In this document: positions 38,841 through 50,100 of the stretch, in pieces
Layout of the letters: every line of letters begins with the position of its first letter
Numbering within the stretch: the stretch's first letter is position 1
Source: Lumbricus terrestris
Taxonomy: Eukaryota; Annelida; Clitellata; Crassiclitellata; Lumbricidae
Direction: 5' to 3'
Length of the DNA: 64,000 nucleotides
NCBI GenBank assembly: GCA_949752735.1
Contig: OX457052.1
Location: 18,702,649-18,766,648, forward strand
The notes under the pieces: generated by a model
Database searches by the model: none
What the model saw: the letters and a program-made list of their open reading frames with translations, nothing else
Told to the model about the DNA's origin: nothing
Made by a program: the position numbers and the translations under genes

Positions 38841-41400
38841 TTATTGTGGTTGTTGTTTTTATTATTACTATTATTATTTTATTACTATTCAAGTTTCAAG
38901 TTTTTTTATTGCTCCCTAAGAAATAACATCAATAACAAGTTATGCAGTGTACATAATGAATAATAGTAGGAGTAAGTAAGAGCAAGATGTGTAGAGGGTT
39001 AGAAGAAAGAAATGTTATTATTATTGTTATTATTGTTGTTGCTGTTGTTGTTGTTGTTATTATTGCTGTTCTGGTTGTTGTCTTTGTTGTTAATTTAATA
39101 CTGATTAATGAAAGAATAAAGAATTATTATTATGAAATAAATTTGTTACGCGCATACGGTCGCGCCGAAATATGAATCTGGGGCCCGGATAGTCAGCCGA
39201 CAGAGGAAGATGCAGTTAGAGATTTACCGTAAGTGCTTGAAAGCGGAGGAAAATATGAACTCTTAAACCGTTTCTTTCAGAAATGAAATTATGAGAAATT
39301 CATTGAGATGACAGCTTAAAATGTTACCATTACAGAGTGGATAATTAAGAAATTTAAACAATAGGAGAGGACACTTTTGAAGTCACAAAAAGTCACTGAA
39401 ATGATGAGTCATGCATTTCGTTAAAATGACAGCCTAAAAAATTAATGCTACTATATAGGAATGTCGAAATTCAAAGAATTTTAATGACTTAATCGTTCAT
39501 AAACAGCTATAAAACAAGAGCCTGAAACGTGATCTAGTCGATGTCAGCGGTTAAAAAATGCGTTGGTTTTGGGGCTCCGCCTCAGACTCTGCTGGGGGAG
39601 CTTATGACACTCCCCCAAACCCCTAGTGGGAATGGGCTTAATGCATTCGGCAGTCGCAGCTTCGCACCTTCGGCGCTTGCAAAATGAGCGCCCTTAAGGA
39701 AAATGTTCTACCTGCGCCCCTGGGAGGGAGGAAGGGCTTAGGGCTTCGGCCCCAAATCTGAAATCCTGGCGCCACCACTGTCCTCATCTCTCTTTGTCCC
39801 TTTTCCGAAAGCGTTTTGAAACCATTGCTCTCGATTGTGGTTTGGTTGCATCAGGTCGGTAGTGCCTGTGGGGAGTTTCCATTGAGATGGCGCTATATAA
39901 ATTCATGATTTCGATTCAATATATATATATATATATATATATATGCCTTTTCCCTTCACCGATAGACACTGCTAACAGATAAGATTACACATGTTCTATT
40001 ATAAGATAATACGATTAGTATTATGGCTGAATAGCCAAGTAACCAAGAGTTAACTGCAATTCGTCGCCTGAGAATTGTCTTTGCGTATGTTAGTCGTTTA
40101 TGTGCCATGGGGACCCGTTTGCAAAATGGTGTTGGGGGAGTTTCTCACTTCCAATCAGTTAGTGGGTCCTTGGACATGAAAAATCACCGAGGTGCTTGTC
40201 TACCATGACGTCACGAATGACGTAATTGACAAATCCAATATGAATATTTCGGTGAATATCTTTAAAACGACTTGTCGTATCTCTTAACTATTAAAAGTGA
40301 TGAAAGAGAAGCAAATTTTTGCTACAAATCAAGTCTAAACTCGATTTCGAAAAAAATGGACATACGCGAAGATAATTCTGAGGCGACGAATTACTAACTG
40401 CATTGGTAGACCTAATGCACATTTTCGAAAAGATTTAGTTTAAAGTTTTAAACTATCCTTTCCTCACTCTATATTACGAATGCAGCATAGGACTAACCCG
40501 ACGTTTGCGCAAACGGCACAAGCTTGAATCCGCCCGAGAAGTGAAATATCTAATTAAATCGCATAAACTTGCGCATTATTTTAGAATCTCAAGAAGGTCT
40601 TAGTCCGAAAATCACCTTACTCCTTCTCTGGCGTCCGAAAATATAACTTTGACGCCCAAAGATTAAACGACAGACATTGAGACACTGTTAGAGGGTAAGA
40701 CAAAGAGAGACAGAGTAGGAAAGAGAGTGAAGTGCAAAGAGTACAGCCACCGCCTTTGATCTGTGCCAGATTTCATAGAAGGTCTTTCTAGCTAGCCGGC
40801 CTAAGATCTGCTCACAGCAAGTATGACCGGCCTACGCGAGACCTCGCGTCTAAACATGCACGCAGATTGCTTCAAGAAGCGTCGTGACTTAATGTAATCA
40901 TAATGGTACTTCTGTCTAGCTATGCTATCTCTTCACTTGGCGGTGACCAGCCTATAGGAAGGCGGAGGAAGGCGTAGAGAAGGAGTAAGAAGGGGCTCAG
41001 CTGGAGGAGGAGGTAGGATTGCAGCCGCGCAGTGGACATTCTCAATTTACTCTAGGCCTATGATTAATGATCTGTCTGGATCTGACGTAAATAATGCTGT
41101 TTATAGCTTTTCCCAAGTGTTCTTATTGTCAGATGGTTGGTTGGTTTAATTAATCTTTCGGCATAGCAACCTAGCTGGTCGATGTGATAAAGAACCAAAA
41201 ACAAAAACGAAGTTCAAATTCTACAGGTTGAGAATGTGCGAAATGTCGCATGATGATGTTGTGGAACTCTTGTGGCAGAATCCTCATCGTGATGTTGCAA
41301 TGTGATGTGGCGTTTTAAGCAAACAATTTCACTTATCGTTAGGCTATTTTGCAGTTTGCTGTAAGAAGGCAGGGTGGTTTCAGAATTCTGGGTTAGGGAT
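38841..41400. other. Intergenic region between genes A and B, first part
   Basis: It contains TTA/TTG-rich microsatellite sequence (about 39015-39070) and a possible decayed element at 39290-39790 with inverted similarity to the 8450-9601 element. A retroposon tail ending GGCGCTATATAAATTCATG lies at 39780-39925, followed by (TA)n at 39921-39944. No exon was supported. Confidence 0.45.
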
Positions 41401-41832
41401 GGGGCCGTCCATAAAGTACGTCACGCTATTTTTGACCATTTTTGACCCCCCTCCCCCTGTCACAAACTGTCACAAATCTCGGACCCCCCTAAAGTACGTC
41501 ACACTTTCGAACAAATTATTTTAAAACATATACCATTTACCTAACCCTCTAAACCCTAGGATACTATCCCTAATCCCTCTGATAGTGACGTATGTCCCTA
41601 AACGCTTTGATAGTGACGGGAAATCAACTTTTATCCCGCCAGGCCAGGTTTTAGACACGCCTGGCCGGGCCGGGTCGGATTTTAGGTACTAAGAACAAAA
41701 AAATAAACAAGAATTTAAAAAATAAATGTGTGACGTCACACATGGCCTGACCCCCTCCCCCTGTCACAAACTGTCACACTTTCTTACACCCTCTCCCCCC
41801 CCTGGAGCGTGACGTACTTTATGGACGGCCCC
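41401..41832. mobile_element. MITE with 27-bp TIR, GGGGCCGTCCATAAAG family
   Basis: The left end GGGGCCGTCCATAAAGTACG and right end CGTACTTTATGGACGGCCCC are perfect inverted repeats that continue a few bases inward (TCACGC/GCGTGA). The flanks share only a short GAT, so the superfamily is uncertain. The interior repeats the CCCCCTGTCACAAACTGTCA module twice and contains CCTAAAGTACGTCAC. It has no coding capacity. Confidence 0.85.
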
Positions 41833-42027
41833 GATGGAATCGATGCAATGTGCGGGAAGCCCTCCCCTCTCTAGTCCAGGATTTGTTTTGAAAAGAGTCC
41901 TGTAGATTCGTAAATTTGCAACACTTCGAATGTCAAACTGTAACCTCTCGGCCGACAAATAGAACTTTGGGCAAAATTGGCATATGCCATCAATTTTGGT
42001 ATGAAATTCTATCTGCTTCTTTGTTCA

Positions 42028-42110
42028 ATCAATTAATCGGAATTTATATAGCGTCCCTTCAATGTTTCTACTCGGAGGCGCTCCCGACCGAGATTAAGCG
42101 AAAAAATGAC
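42028..42110 (-). repeat. Retroposon tail fragment
   Basis: ATTTATATAGCGTCCCTTC and CGGAGGCGCTCCCGACC match, inverted, the shared SINE/LINE tail seen at 39780-39925 and 57485-57600. Confidence 0.5.
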
Positions 42111-42740
42111 AGTGTGAAATTGAGAACAGTTTGGGAGGTGTCGCATAGTCAATGGTTCGGGTTGGTGGACCAATCACAGAGAAGGAATTGCTCTGCATTG
42201 CTAATTAATTGGTATGGCGTGATGCGTGCTGTGTGCGTTAGGCTACTGATCTCTGTCATGATTTATTCTTTAGGTTGAATTAGGCCTTGGTAACATTTAC
42301 GTCATTAAACTTGCAAGGTCTAACTGAAAGTCTCGAACGATTAAGCTAGACCAATGTGTATTCAACTATTCAAGCTTCTGTAGCTTCAAAATTTCAATAT
42401 CACAAACGCGCAACTTTTATAACAGTTTAACTCCGGCGCACTAGCGAGTCAGTAACAAAGCCCTACAAGTTTTTGCCGTATTTTGAGATTAATTTTCTTC
42501 AATAAAAACAAACAACCAAAACGATAAAAATAACAATCAGTGAATGAGAACACGATGACGACGATTTGTATGACTTTAAATAATATTTGTGTTATTCACA
42601 GTTTAATGAAAAATTGAAGTTTGGACTTATTTGCGTTTTAATGCATTTTATGTGGAGATAATAAATTAGGTGGGAGTTCAGCACGTTCACGGCGTCTACC
42701 ATGGGCAACAGAACTTAGTCCTGGCTAAATCTGAACCATT

Positions 42741-42825
42741 TGGGGCGGGGTCGTTGGCGCATTGGTCAAATTTGGGTGACTCACTGTCATGGAGTTCAAC
42801 GAACTCGAGTTCGATTCACGATAGA
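42741..42825 (+). repeat. tRNA-derived sequence (SINE head or pseudogene)
   Basis: GTTGGCGCATTGGTCAAAT resembles an A box, and GAGTTCGATTC (42807-42817) a B box. A LINE fragment on the other strand starts about 70 bp later. Confidence 0.4.
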
Positions 42826-42892
42826 CGTGCTTTGTAGATTGCTATTACTAGCCTATTAGCGCCCTTGCATTGCAGGCCGTCTGTTCTGTTAT

Positions 42893-43250
42893 GTCTTCTT
42901 CTTCTTGATGTTCTCTGCCTTTAGGCAGGTTCGTATGTCCAATGACGCCACTCTTCTCTGTTCTGTGCCTTTCTTTTAAGTTCACTGTATCCATCCTTGT
43001 CAGCATCCAGTCCAGCAACATTGTTCTTGGTCTACCCCGCATCTTTTCCCCCTCCATTCTTCCCTCAATGATGTCTCTTAGCAGGGTGTCGCTCCTTAAG
43101 ATGTGTCCTATCCATTTCTTCTGCCGTCCACGTATAGTTCCCATCAGTGATCTCCTTTCTCCCACCAACTGCAAGATTTCCTCGTTTGTTCTTCTCTCAA
43201 CCCAGCTGATTCTCTCCATTCTGCGCCAGATCCACATCTCTGTTACGTAG
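42893..43250 (-). mobile_element. 5'-truncated LINE fragment with (GAA)n tail
   Basis: The translation includes MWIWRRMERISWVERRTNEE, then RQKKWIGHILRSDTLLRDII and a Gly/Arg-rich block. It is the same C-terminal reverse-transcriptase region as at 1170-1808 but shorter and from a related, not identical, copy. The 3' end again carries GGCAGAGAACATCAAGAAGAAG. Confidence 0.8.
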
Positions 43251-43712
43251 GCTAGCTAAAATTTGTGATTTATCTCCATGCTAATCGTTTCAATTGCATG
43301 ACTATGCACTGTAACCGCTTGCGGTCTGTCAACCGGATTGTTCAATAAAGGAAATATTATTGTCATAGGCCTAAATTTATGATGGAACTCAAAATATGGA
43401 AGGCTCTAATTATACTATTCGCTCGGGTTAAAGTCCCGATCATTTATAACGTCGGAGCACCGTCTGGAGACAGAATAGATAAGTGGAGAATTTCCATAAA
43501 TGAACGACTGCCGCGTGAGAGTGCATCGCCAAAACCATAGGTCAAGTAGGCCTAAAACTCCCTAAGTCAATAAATTACAGTAAAAAACTAAAACTGAATT
43601 TAATTGTTGCATGAACAAGATACTTGAAACTGCACAGTACTTGCATAAACGCATAATAAACTTAACGAAACGATGGCTAGTGGTCACACGATCGTTCAGG
43701 ACTCTGGAGGAC

Positions 43713-44117
43713 TCAAGATGGGCGAAGGACGAGCACAGCAGACGATGTCATCGTCGTTTCCGGCGGAACTGTGTTGTACGTTGCGCCCATCGCTGGCGGA
43801 TTCTTTCGGTAGGCGGCGTTGCTGCCCTGCGGTGACGGAGGCTGCATTCGCTGGGCGGCGCCACTGCTCCATTTGGTCTGTCGGGGCCCAGAGGACGTCG
43901 ATTTTTGAGAAGAGGAGGAGCGCCAGGACTGATTCTGCGGTGGCTTTGGTGGTCCGACGATGGATGGGCACCAGTTGTGCTGAGGTTGCTGCGAAGGGGG
44001 AGAAGTTGGTCCGGTTGTGTTGGGTTCAGATGATAGAGTGATCGTCTGGTAAGATTTGAAGTCCTCCTGGTGTATCGGGGGAGGCGTCAGTTCCCGTGGA
44101 GGCGTGAACCTCACCAG
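43713..44117 (-). CDS. Gene B last exon (Pro/Ser-rich C-terminus)
   Basis: It follows acceptor gtgatttcaattgcag and joins in phase 0 to the exon ending at 45558. It begins LVRFTPPRELTPPP and is rich in Pro, Ser, Gln and Asn, ending at TGA (43715-43713). The alternative minus frame over 43971-43696 is also open, but it does not connect in frame. A further splice within this exon cannot be excluded. Confidence 0.65.
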   Translation of the reverse strand: MVRFTPPRELTPPPIHQEDFKSYQTITLSSEPNTTGPTSPPSQQPQHNWCPSIVGPPKPPQNQSWRSSSSQKSTSSGPRQTKWSSGAAQRMQPPSPQGSNAAYRKNPPAMGATYNTVPPETTMTSSAVLVLRPS

Positions 44118-47100
44118 CTGCAATTGAAATCACAAGCGGTCAGAAATAAGAATTTTTACCCTTGGAGTTGACGTACGATGTGCATTAGAGCAGACCTATC
44201 AAGGTAATAGATATATTACTATTGGAGCAGGTAGGGTACATAGCAGGTGAATAGCAATTGTAATTAAAGCAAGTATACGGGGTGAATAGCAATTGCTATT
44301 AAAGCAGATACAGGGTGAATAGCAGATGCTGTTGAAGCAGGTACAGGATAAATATCTATTGTCGTTAGACTCAGTACAGGATGAGCAGGTAGGCCTACAG
44401 AGCAGAGGGATTTTTATTGACCTAAGAGCATGGAGTCACAAAACCGGTTTATTTACAAGACGAGACATTGGCGCAAACACAATCGAATAAAATGTGCCGT
44501 TGTTCCATATAGCGGCTACTTCAGGAAGTGAATTAAAAGAGCAGTTCAATGATTTTCTTATGATTAAACTGAGATGAGGAACGCAGACTGCTTATTATGG
44601 CCTTTGCAAATAAGCATGCTAAGTCAGGGCCGGATTAAGAAATGTGTTCGGGAAATGTTTTGCGAAAATTCTGATGGCCTTTTTTAGTCGGTTTGGTCGA
44701 AAATTTAGTACCGATTATTCCCCTCCAAAAAAGTTGAAGACCTTTTTTAGTCGTTTGGTTGAACTTTGCTAAAAACTCTATAATTTTCGGGAGAATTTTT
44801 TTCGCATGTGTGGGGCCCCTAAAGTGTGGGCCCCTGTTCGGCCGAACATGTTGAACATGCCTTAATCCGGCCCTGTGCTCAGTCACTCTCCTGTTTATTT
44901 TATGGGAAGATAGGCTAAGCCACTCGCAAATTTCAATTGAAAACAAGCTGTTGCAAAATTCAGAATTGATAACTTCACCCAATGGACACATGGCCTACTT
45001 AGACGCAGTCTCATATCAACGGTTTCAAGCTCTAATTAGTATTATTAGCGTCACATCGAAACTTTCATGTGCTATCAATTCAGGCCTCTACCTAGCTGGA
45101 TCTTCCCTTCAGAGGCACATTATTGTTTCATTACTTTTCTCCCACATCTGATCACACATTCAACTATAGGCCTAATCTTAATCGCATTGTACGATGCATA
45201 ACATACGTAACATAATTGTTTTGGAGCAATATATTTTATTTTATGTAATTTGATGACAAAAAGCGTTATTTTATTTAACACAAGCCAGAACACGGCTTTA
45301 GAAATACTTACAATGTAGAAGCAACGTGTTTAAGATTCTACGTAATGTGATGGATTTTACAATTACTCCTAAGATCATTATTGTAATGACGTTTTGCACG
45401 GTGTCACTTTAGAGAGCTACCCAGATGCGTTCCCTACAAGATCACTCATTTCCAAGACGACTGTAAGGTTCGAGGACAAAATAATTAGCACGATGATATG
45501 ATATCATAACGCCACTAATGCAAGTGCGAAACATGCTTGGGTAAAAAAATAAAATACCTCTGGAACCAGTTCGCTGTCAGCAGCCATGTCATCTTCCTCT
45601 AGTTCCATCTGGCTCCACATCCTCCTCGTGTTCCTCGTCTGCTTGATTGGAATCATTTCCGGTTCGTAGTCGACCTCACGTGTCACATCCGTGCGGACCT
45701 CTGGCTGATTCTCGAACACTCCAGACCCAGGGGCCTCTTCCATCTCAACGACCCAGGCTGGCTTTCCATCCACCAGGCTGGAAGGAGTTCTTGGAGAGGG
45801 ACTGTCGACGCTCTGATACTTCCAGCGCTCCACGAGGTTCTTCGTGAGACCTGCGGTCACCGATGTATCGTCAATGGAACTGTAATCTGAACGCACAACA
45901 TCCGGTCCAACCGGAACCGGATCGTTTTCCAGGATCGCTGGACCTTCAGCCAAGTCCATGTTGATCTGGTCTCGAGATCGTGGTGATGGTCGATCGGCCG
46001 GTTCAAGGTATTGCCTCGACACCATTTGGATGAGTCCCCGCTTTCCCATGACTTCGTCTTGTAAATCTGTGTACCTGACGACGCCCTCCAGTTCGGTCGG
46101 TTGATTCTCGTGAACTGAAAGCTCATCCATGTTGACGTCCATCTCCAGCCGGAAAGGTTCCTTCGACGGTCCATCGTCTTTTCTGTCCTGAAAGTATCCG
46201 GCAAGATCTCTGGCAAAGCCCCGCTTCAGGAAAACCTCTTCGAAATTGTCTCCCTCTCGCACGACATCGTCCCTCTGTACCGGATCGTTTTCCACAACGC
46301 TTGGCTCGTTCTCGTTTTCCATAACATTGACCGGTGTCCGTTCTCTGGGCGATGCTTCCCTTGACGACATCCACTGAACCTTCAGGTTCTGCGCCTGACC
46401 TCTCTGCGGAAGCTCCCTCCTTGGATCGTTGTCTGTCTCGCGGGTGACATCATTTCTCTGAACTGGATCGTTTTCTGCAACCGTGCCTTCATCTTCTGCC
46501 AGAACAATTTCTCTCTTGACCGGACTGAACCGCTCATTGCCCTTGTCTTTCCAGTGGCCAAGAAGGTTTCTGGTCGTGCCCCTCTGAATTCTCTCTCCCT
46601 CTAGGTTTTCATCTTCTTCACGAACGACATCATCGCGACGCGTGGGTTCATTTTCGACAATCCTTCCTGCATCCTCTGCTAAAACTATTTCTCTCTTCGG
46701 ACCTTGAAATTCCTCGCTGCCCTTAATTTTCCATTGTCCAAGCAACGATTTTGTCATGCCTCTTTGAACTTGTTCACCTTCCATATTCATATCATCTTCT
46801 CTGACAACGTCAGTTCTTTGAGTCGGCTCGTTTTCCACAACTTTTCCTTCATCTTCTGCCCAAGCAATGTCTTTCCTTTCTGCTTTAAATTCCTCATTAC
46901 CTTTTGCCTTCCACTGTCCAAGTAAGTTTCTGGTGGTACCTCTTTGAATTTTCTCTCCTTCGAGGTTATCATCGTACTCCCTGTACACGTCACTTCTTTG
47001 AACAGGGTCATTTTCTGCAACTTTTCCTTCATCTTCGGCCAAAACTATTTCCCTCTTAGGACCTTGAAATTCCTCGCTGCCCTTAATTTTCCATTGTCCA

Positions 47101-50100
47101 AGCAACGATTTTGTCATGCCTCTTTGAACTTGTTCACCTTCCATATTCATATCATCTTCTCTGACAACGTCAGTTCTTTGAGTCGGCTCGTTTTCCACAA
47201 CTTTTCCTTCATCTTCTGCCCAAGCAATGTCTTTCCTTTCTGCTTTAAATTCCTCATTACCTTTTGCCTTCCACTGTCCAAGTAAGTTTCTGGTGGTACC
47301 TCTTTGAATTTTCTCTCCTTCGAGGTTATCATCGTACTCCCTGTACACGTCACTTCTTTGCACAGGGTCATTTTCTGCAACTTTTCCTTCATCTTCGGCC
47401 AAAACTATTTCCCTCTTAGGACCCTGAAATTCCTCGGTGCCCTTAATTTTCCATTGACCAAGCAACGATTTTGTCATACCTCTTTGAACTTGCTCGCCTT
47501 CCATATTCATATCGTATTCTCTGACTACGTCAGTTCTTTGAATCGGATCATTTTCTACGATTTTTCCTTCATCTTCAGCCCAAGCAATATCTTTCCTTTC
47601 TGCTTTAAATTCTTCATTACCTTTGTCCTTCCAATGTCCGAGAAGATTTCTGGTGGAACCTTTCTGAACCTGTTCCCCTTCAAGGTTCTCATCGTACTCT
47701 CTAGTGACGTCATTTCTCTGCAGAGGATTATTTTCTGCAATTTTCCCCTCATCTTCAGCCCAGGCTATTTCTATCTTTGGCGCCTTAAACTCCTCATTGC
47801 CTTTGTTCTTCCACTGGCCCAGTAGATTTTTGGTGTAACCTTTTTGAATTTTTTCTCCTTCAAGGTCATCATCATTTTCTCTAACGACGTCATTTCTTTG
47901 AAGTGGCTGATTTTCTGCAACTTTTCCTTCATCTTCGGCCAAAACTATTTCTCTCTTAGGACCCTGAAATTCCTCGCTGCCCTTAATTTTCCATTGACCA
48001 AGCAACGATTTTGTCATGCCTCTTTGAACTTGTTCACCTTCTATATTCATGTCATATTCTCTGACGACGTCATTTCTTTGAATCGGATCATTTTCCACAA
48101 CTTTTCCTTCATCTTCAGCCCAGGCAATGTCTTTCTTTTCTGCTTTAAATTCTTCATTACCTTTTGCCTTCCAATGTCCGAGGAGATTCATGGTGGAACC
48201 TTTCTGAACCTGTTCCCCTTCAAGGTTCTCATCGTACTCTCTAGTGACGTCATTTCTCTGCTGAGGATTATTTTCCGCGATCTTGCCCTCATCTTCAGCC
48301 CAAGCTATTTCTATCTTTGGCGCTTTAAACTCTTCATTCCCTTTGTTTTTCCACTGTCCAAGCAGATCTTTGGTGTAACCTTTTTGAATTTTTTCTCCTT
48401 CAAGGTCATCATCATTTTCTCTGACGACATCATTTCTTTGGACCGGCTGATTTTCCACAATCTTTCCTTCATCCTCAGCCCAGGCGATGTCTTTCCTCGG
48501 TGCCTTGAATTCTTCGTTGCCTTTGTTCTTCCATTGTCCCAGCAGATCCCTTGTATAACCCTTCTGAATCTTATCTCCTTCGGCACTTTCATCGTACTCT
48601 CTGGTGACGTCACTTCTTTGCTCGGGTTCATTTTCTGCTATTTTACCTTCAATCAATCAATCAGTCAATCAGTCATTAATTTTAAGCCAATTTAGGACAG
48701 GGAATCTACAACAGGGCAGAGTTTTCATTGTTAGAGTTAGCTAGGAGACCCATAAAGGGAATAGAATCCCGTCAAAATTCGGATCTCCTATGTTCGAGAT
48801 AGCAAGATAAATATTTAGATAAATTTAATAATCTAGATGCAGTTGTGATTGTTTCTTGTTGAAGTTTTCCCGCGGTCTATCCGCCCTATCCTGACGATTG
48901 GCTATAGGACAAGTCATGAAAATAGTACGATTATTTGCCATGCCAAATATAATCAATTGCAAAATAACGAATAACTTGACTAAATATGATCTATTAGATT
49001 AGAAGCATGGCAAGCGCGCATCATCTTTTAAAATAATAATTATGTAGATTTAATTGCCTCTTGAAATATTTCATTAGTGATCGTATACAATGAAAAGGAA
49101 CATATGTAGCCTAATGTTTGGCTGAGAATCTGCGGGACTTTGATATGCTTTCTTGCTCGAACTCGTGGCTTTTTATGCAAATATCTGATCCGCGTTGGAA
49201 GTGGTCAATAAAATTTTAAAATTTGGAGCCGAAGAGCATAAAAGTGTCTATTGGTAGTAGTTTTTGATGTAATTCGAATAGTCTGAGTACAGTCCACCCT
49301 TATAATTATTATCTAGGGGTGGGCATCGGCAATGATAGCACTTAGGGCTCGTTTCTGCAATCTGCAGTGTAGCCCAATCAGTTTGGTTAATAATTTATTA
49401 AGTTATTAATTAACTTTTTAATAATTGGTTAATAATTTATTGTTGAGGTCCCGACCATCGTGCAGTAGCTAAGGCTGAGGTATAGCAGTGAGTTTTATGC
49501 GAATTTAAAATGACAGATTTGGAAATACATAACAGCCTACCACGTCTATTATTCCTGATAGTTTTGCAAGTCATGGATTTCAATGGACGTTCCAAGTCGC
49601 GTACTGTCAGTGTGCAGACATTTTTTTGATTTTGTTAAATGTGATCTGGGATGAGACATTTTCACATGACAGCTGAAGTGCATAAAGATGGATTACGAAA
49701 TTTAGTGACAGCTTAGCAAATCGACTAGTATGGTAATTTGAGAGTTGACTAATCTGCGTTGAGGTGTCATGGGAGCCAGTGTGAGAATTGTGGAAAAATA
49801 ACTGGGGTTGGACCAATTTCCACTTGGAATCGAGGTGTAAAAACAGACGTTACTATCGGAGCTCTAAGGAAGACTGGGCGGTGGAAACTCTCCATCCCCT
49901 GGCAATGCTCACCCTGATGGGAGCTGTGGGAGCAGAAAACATTTGTTTAATCGGCAAGTATATTAAAACGTCAGATAGGCCTACATTGGGTAGGTCATTA
50001 ATAAATGCATGGAATAGAAGATGTGTACGTTTGATCCAAGTGGTCCACTTGCTTGACTGGTTTAAGTCTGATAAGACACCATTGCGAATAACATGTTTCG

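Larger units (their letters stand above)
44118..45557 (-). other. Gene B last intron
   Basis: It contains a minisatellite (44180-44395) and a MITE (44625-44875). The remainder, 44884-45557, shows nothing recognisable. Confidence 0.6.

Noticed and set aside
4085..42825. tRNA-like segments at 4085, 37851 and 42741 as functional tRNA genes
   Set aside because: B-box and A-box-like words are present, but acceptor stems do not pair and the cloverleaf cannot be completed by eye.
43696..43971. Alternative minus frame in the last exon of gene B
   Set aside because: It does not connect in frame to the preceding exon, unlike the LVRFTPPREL frame.
46704..48695. Plus-strand frames opposite the gene B exon
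   Set aside because: Antisense shadows of the repeat exon, hydrophobic and Phe-rich as expected from reversed charged codons.
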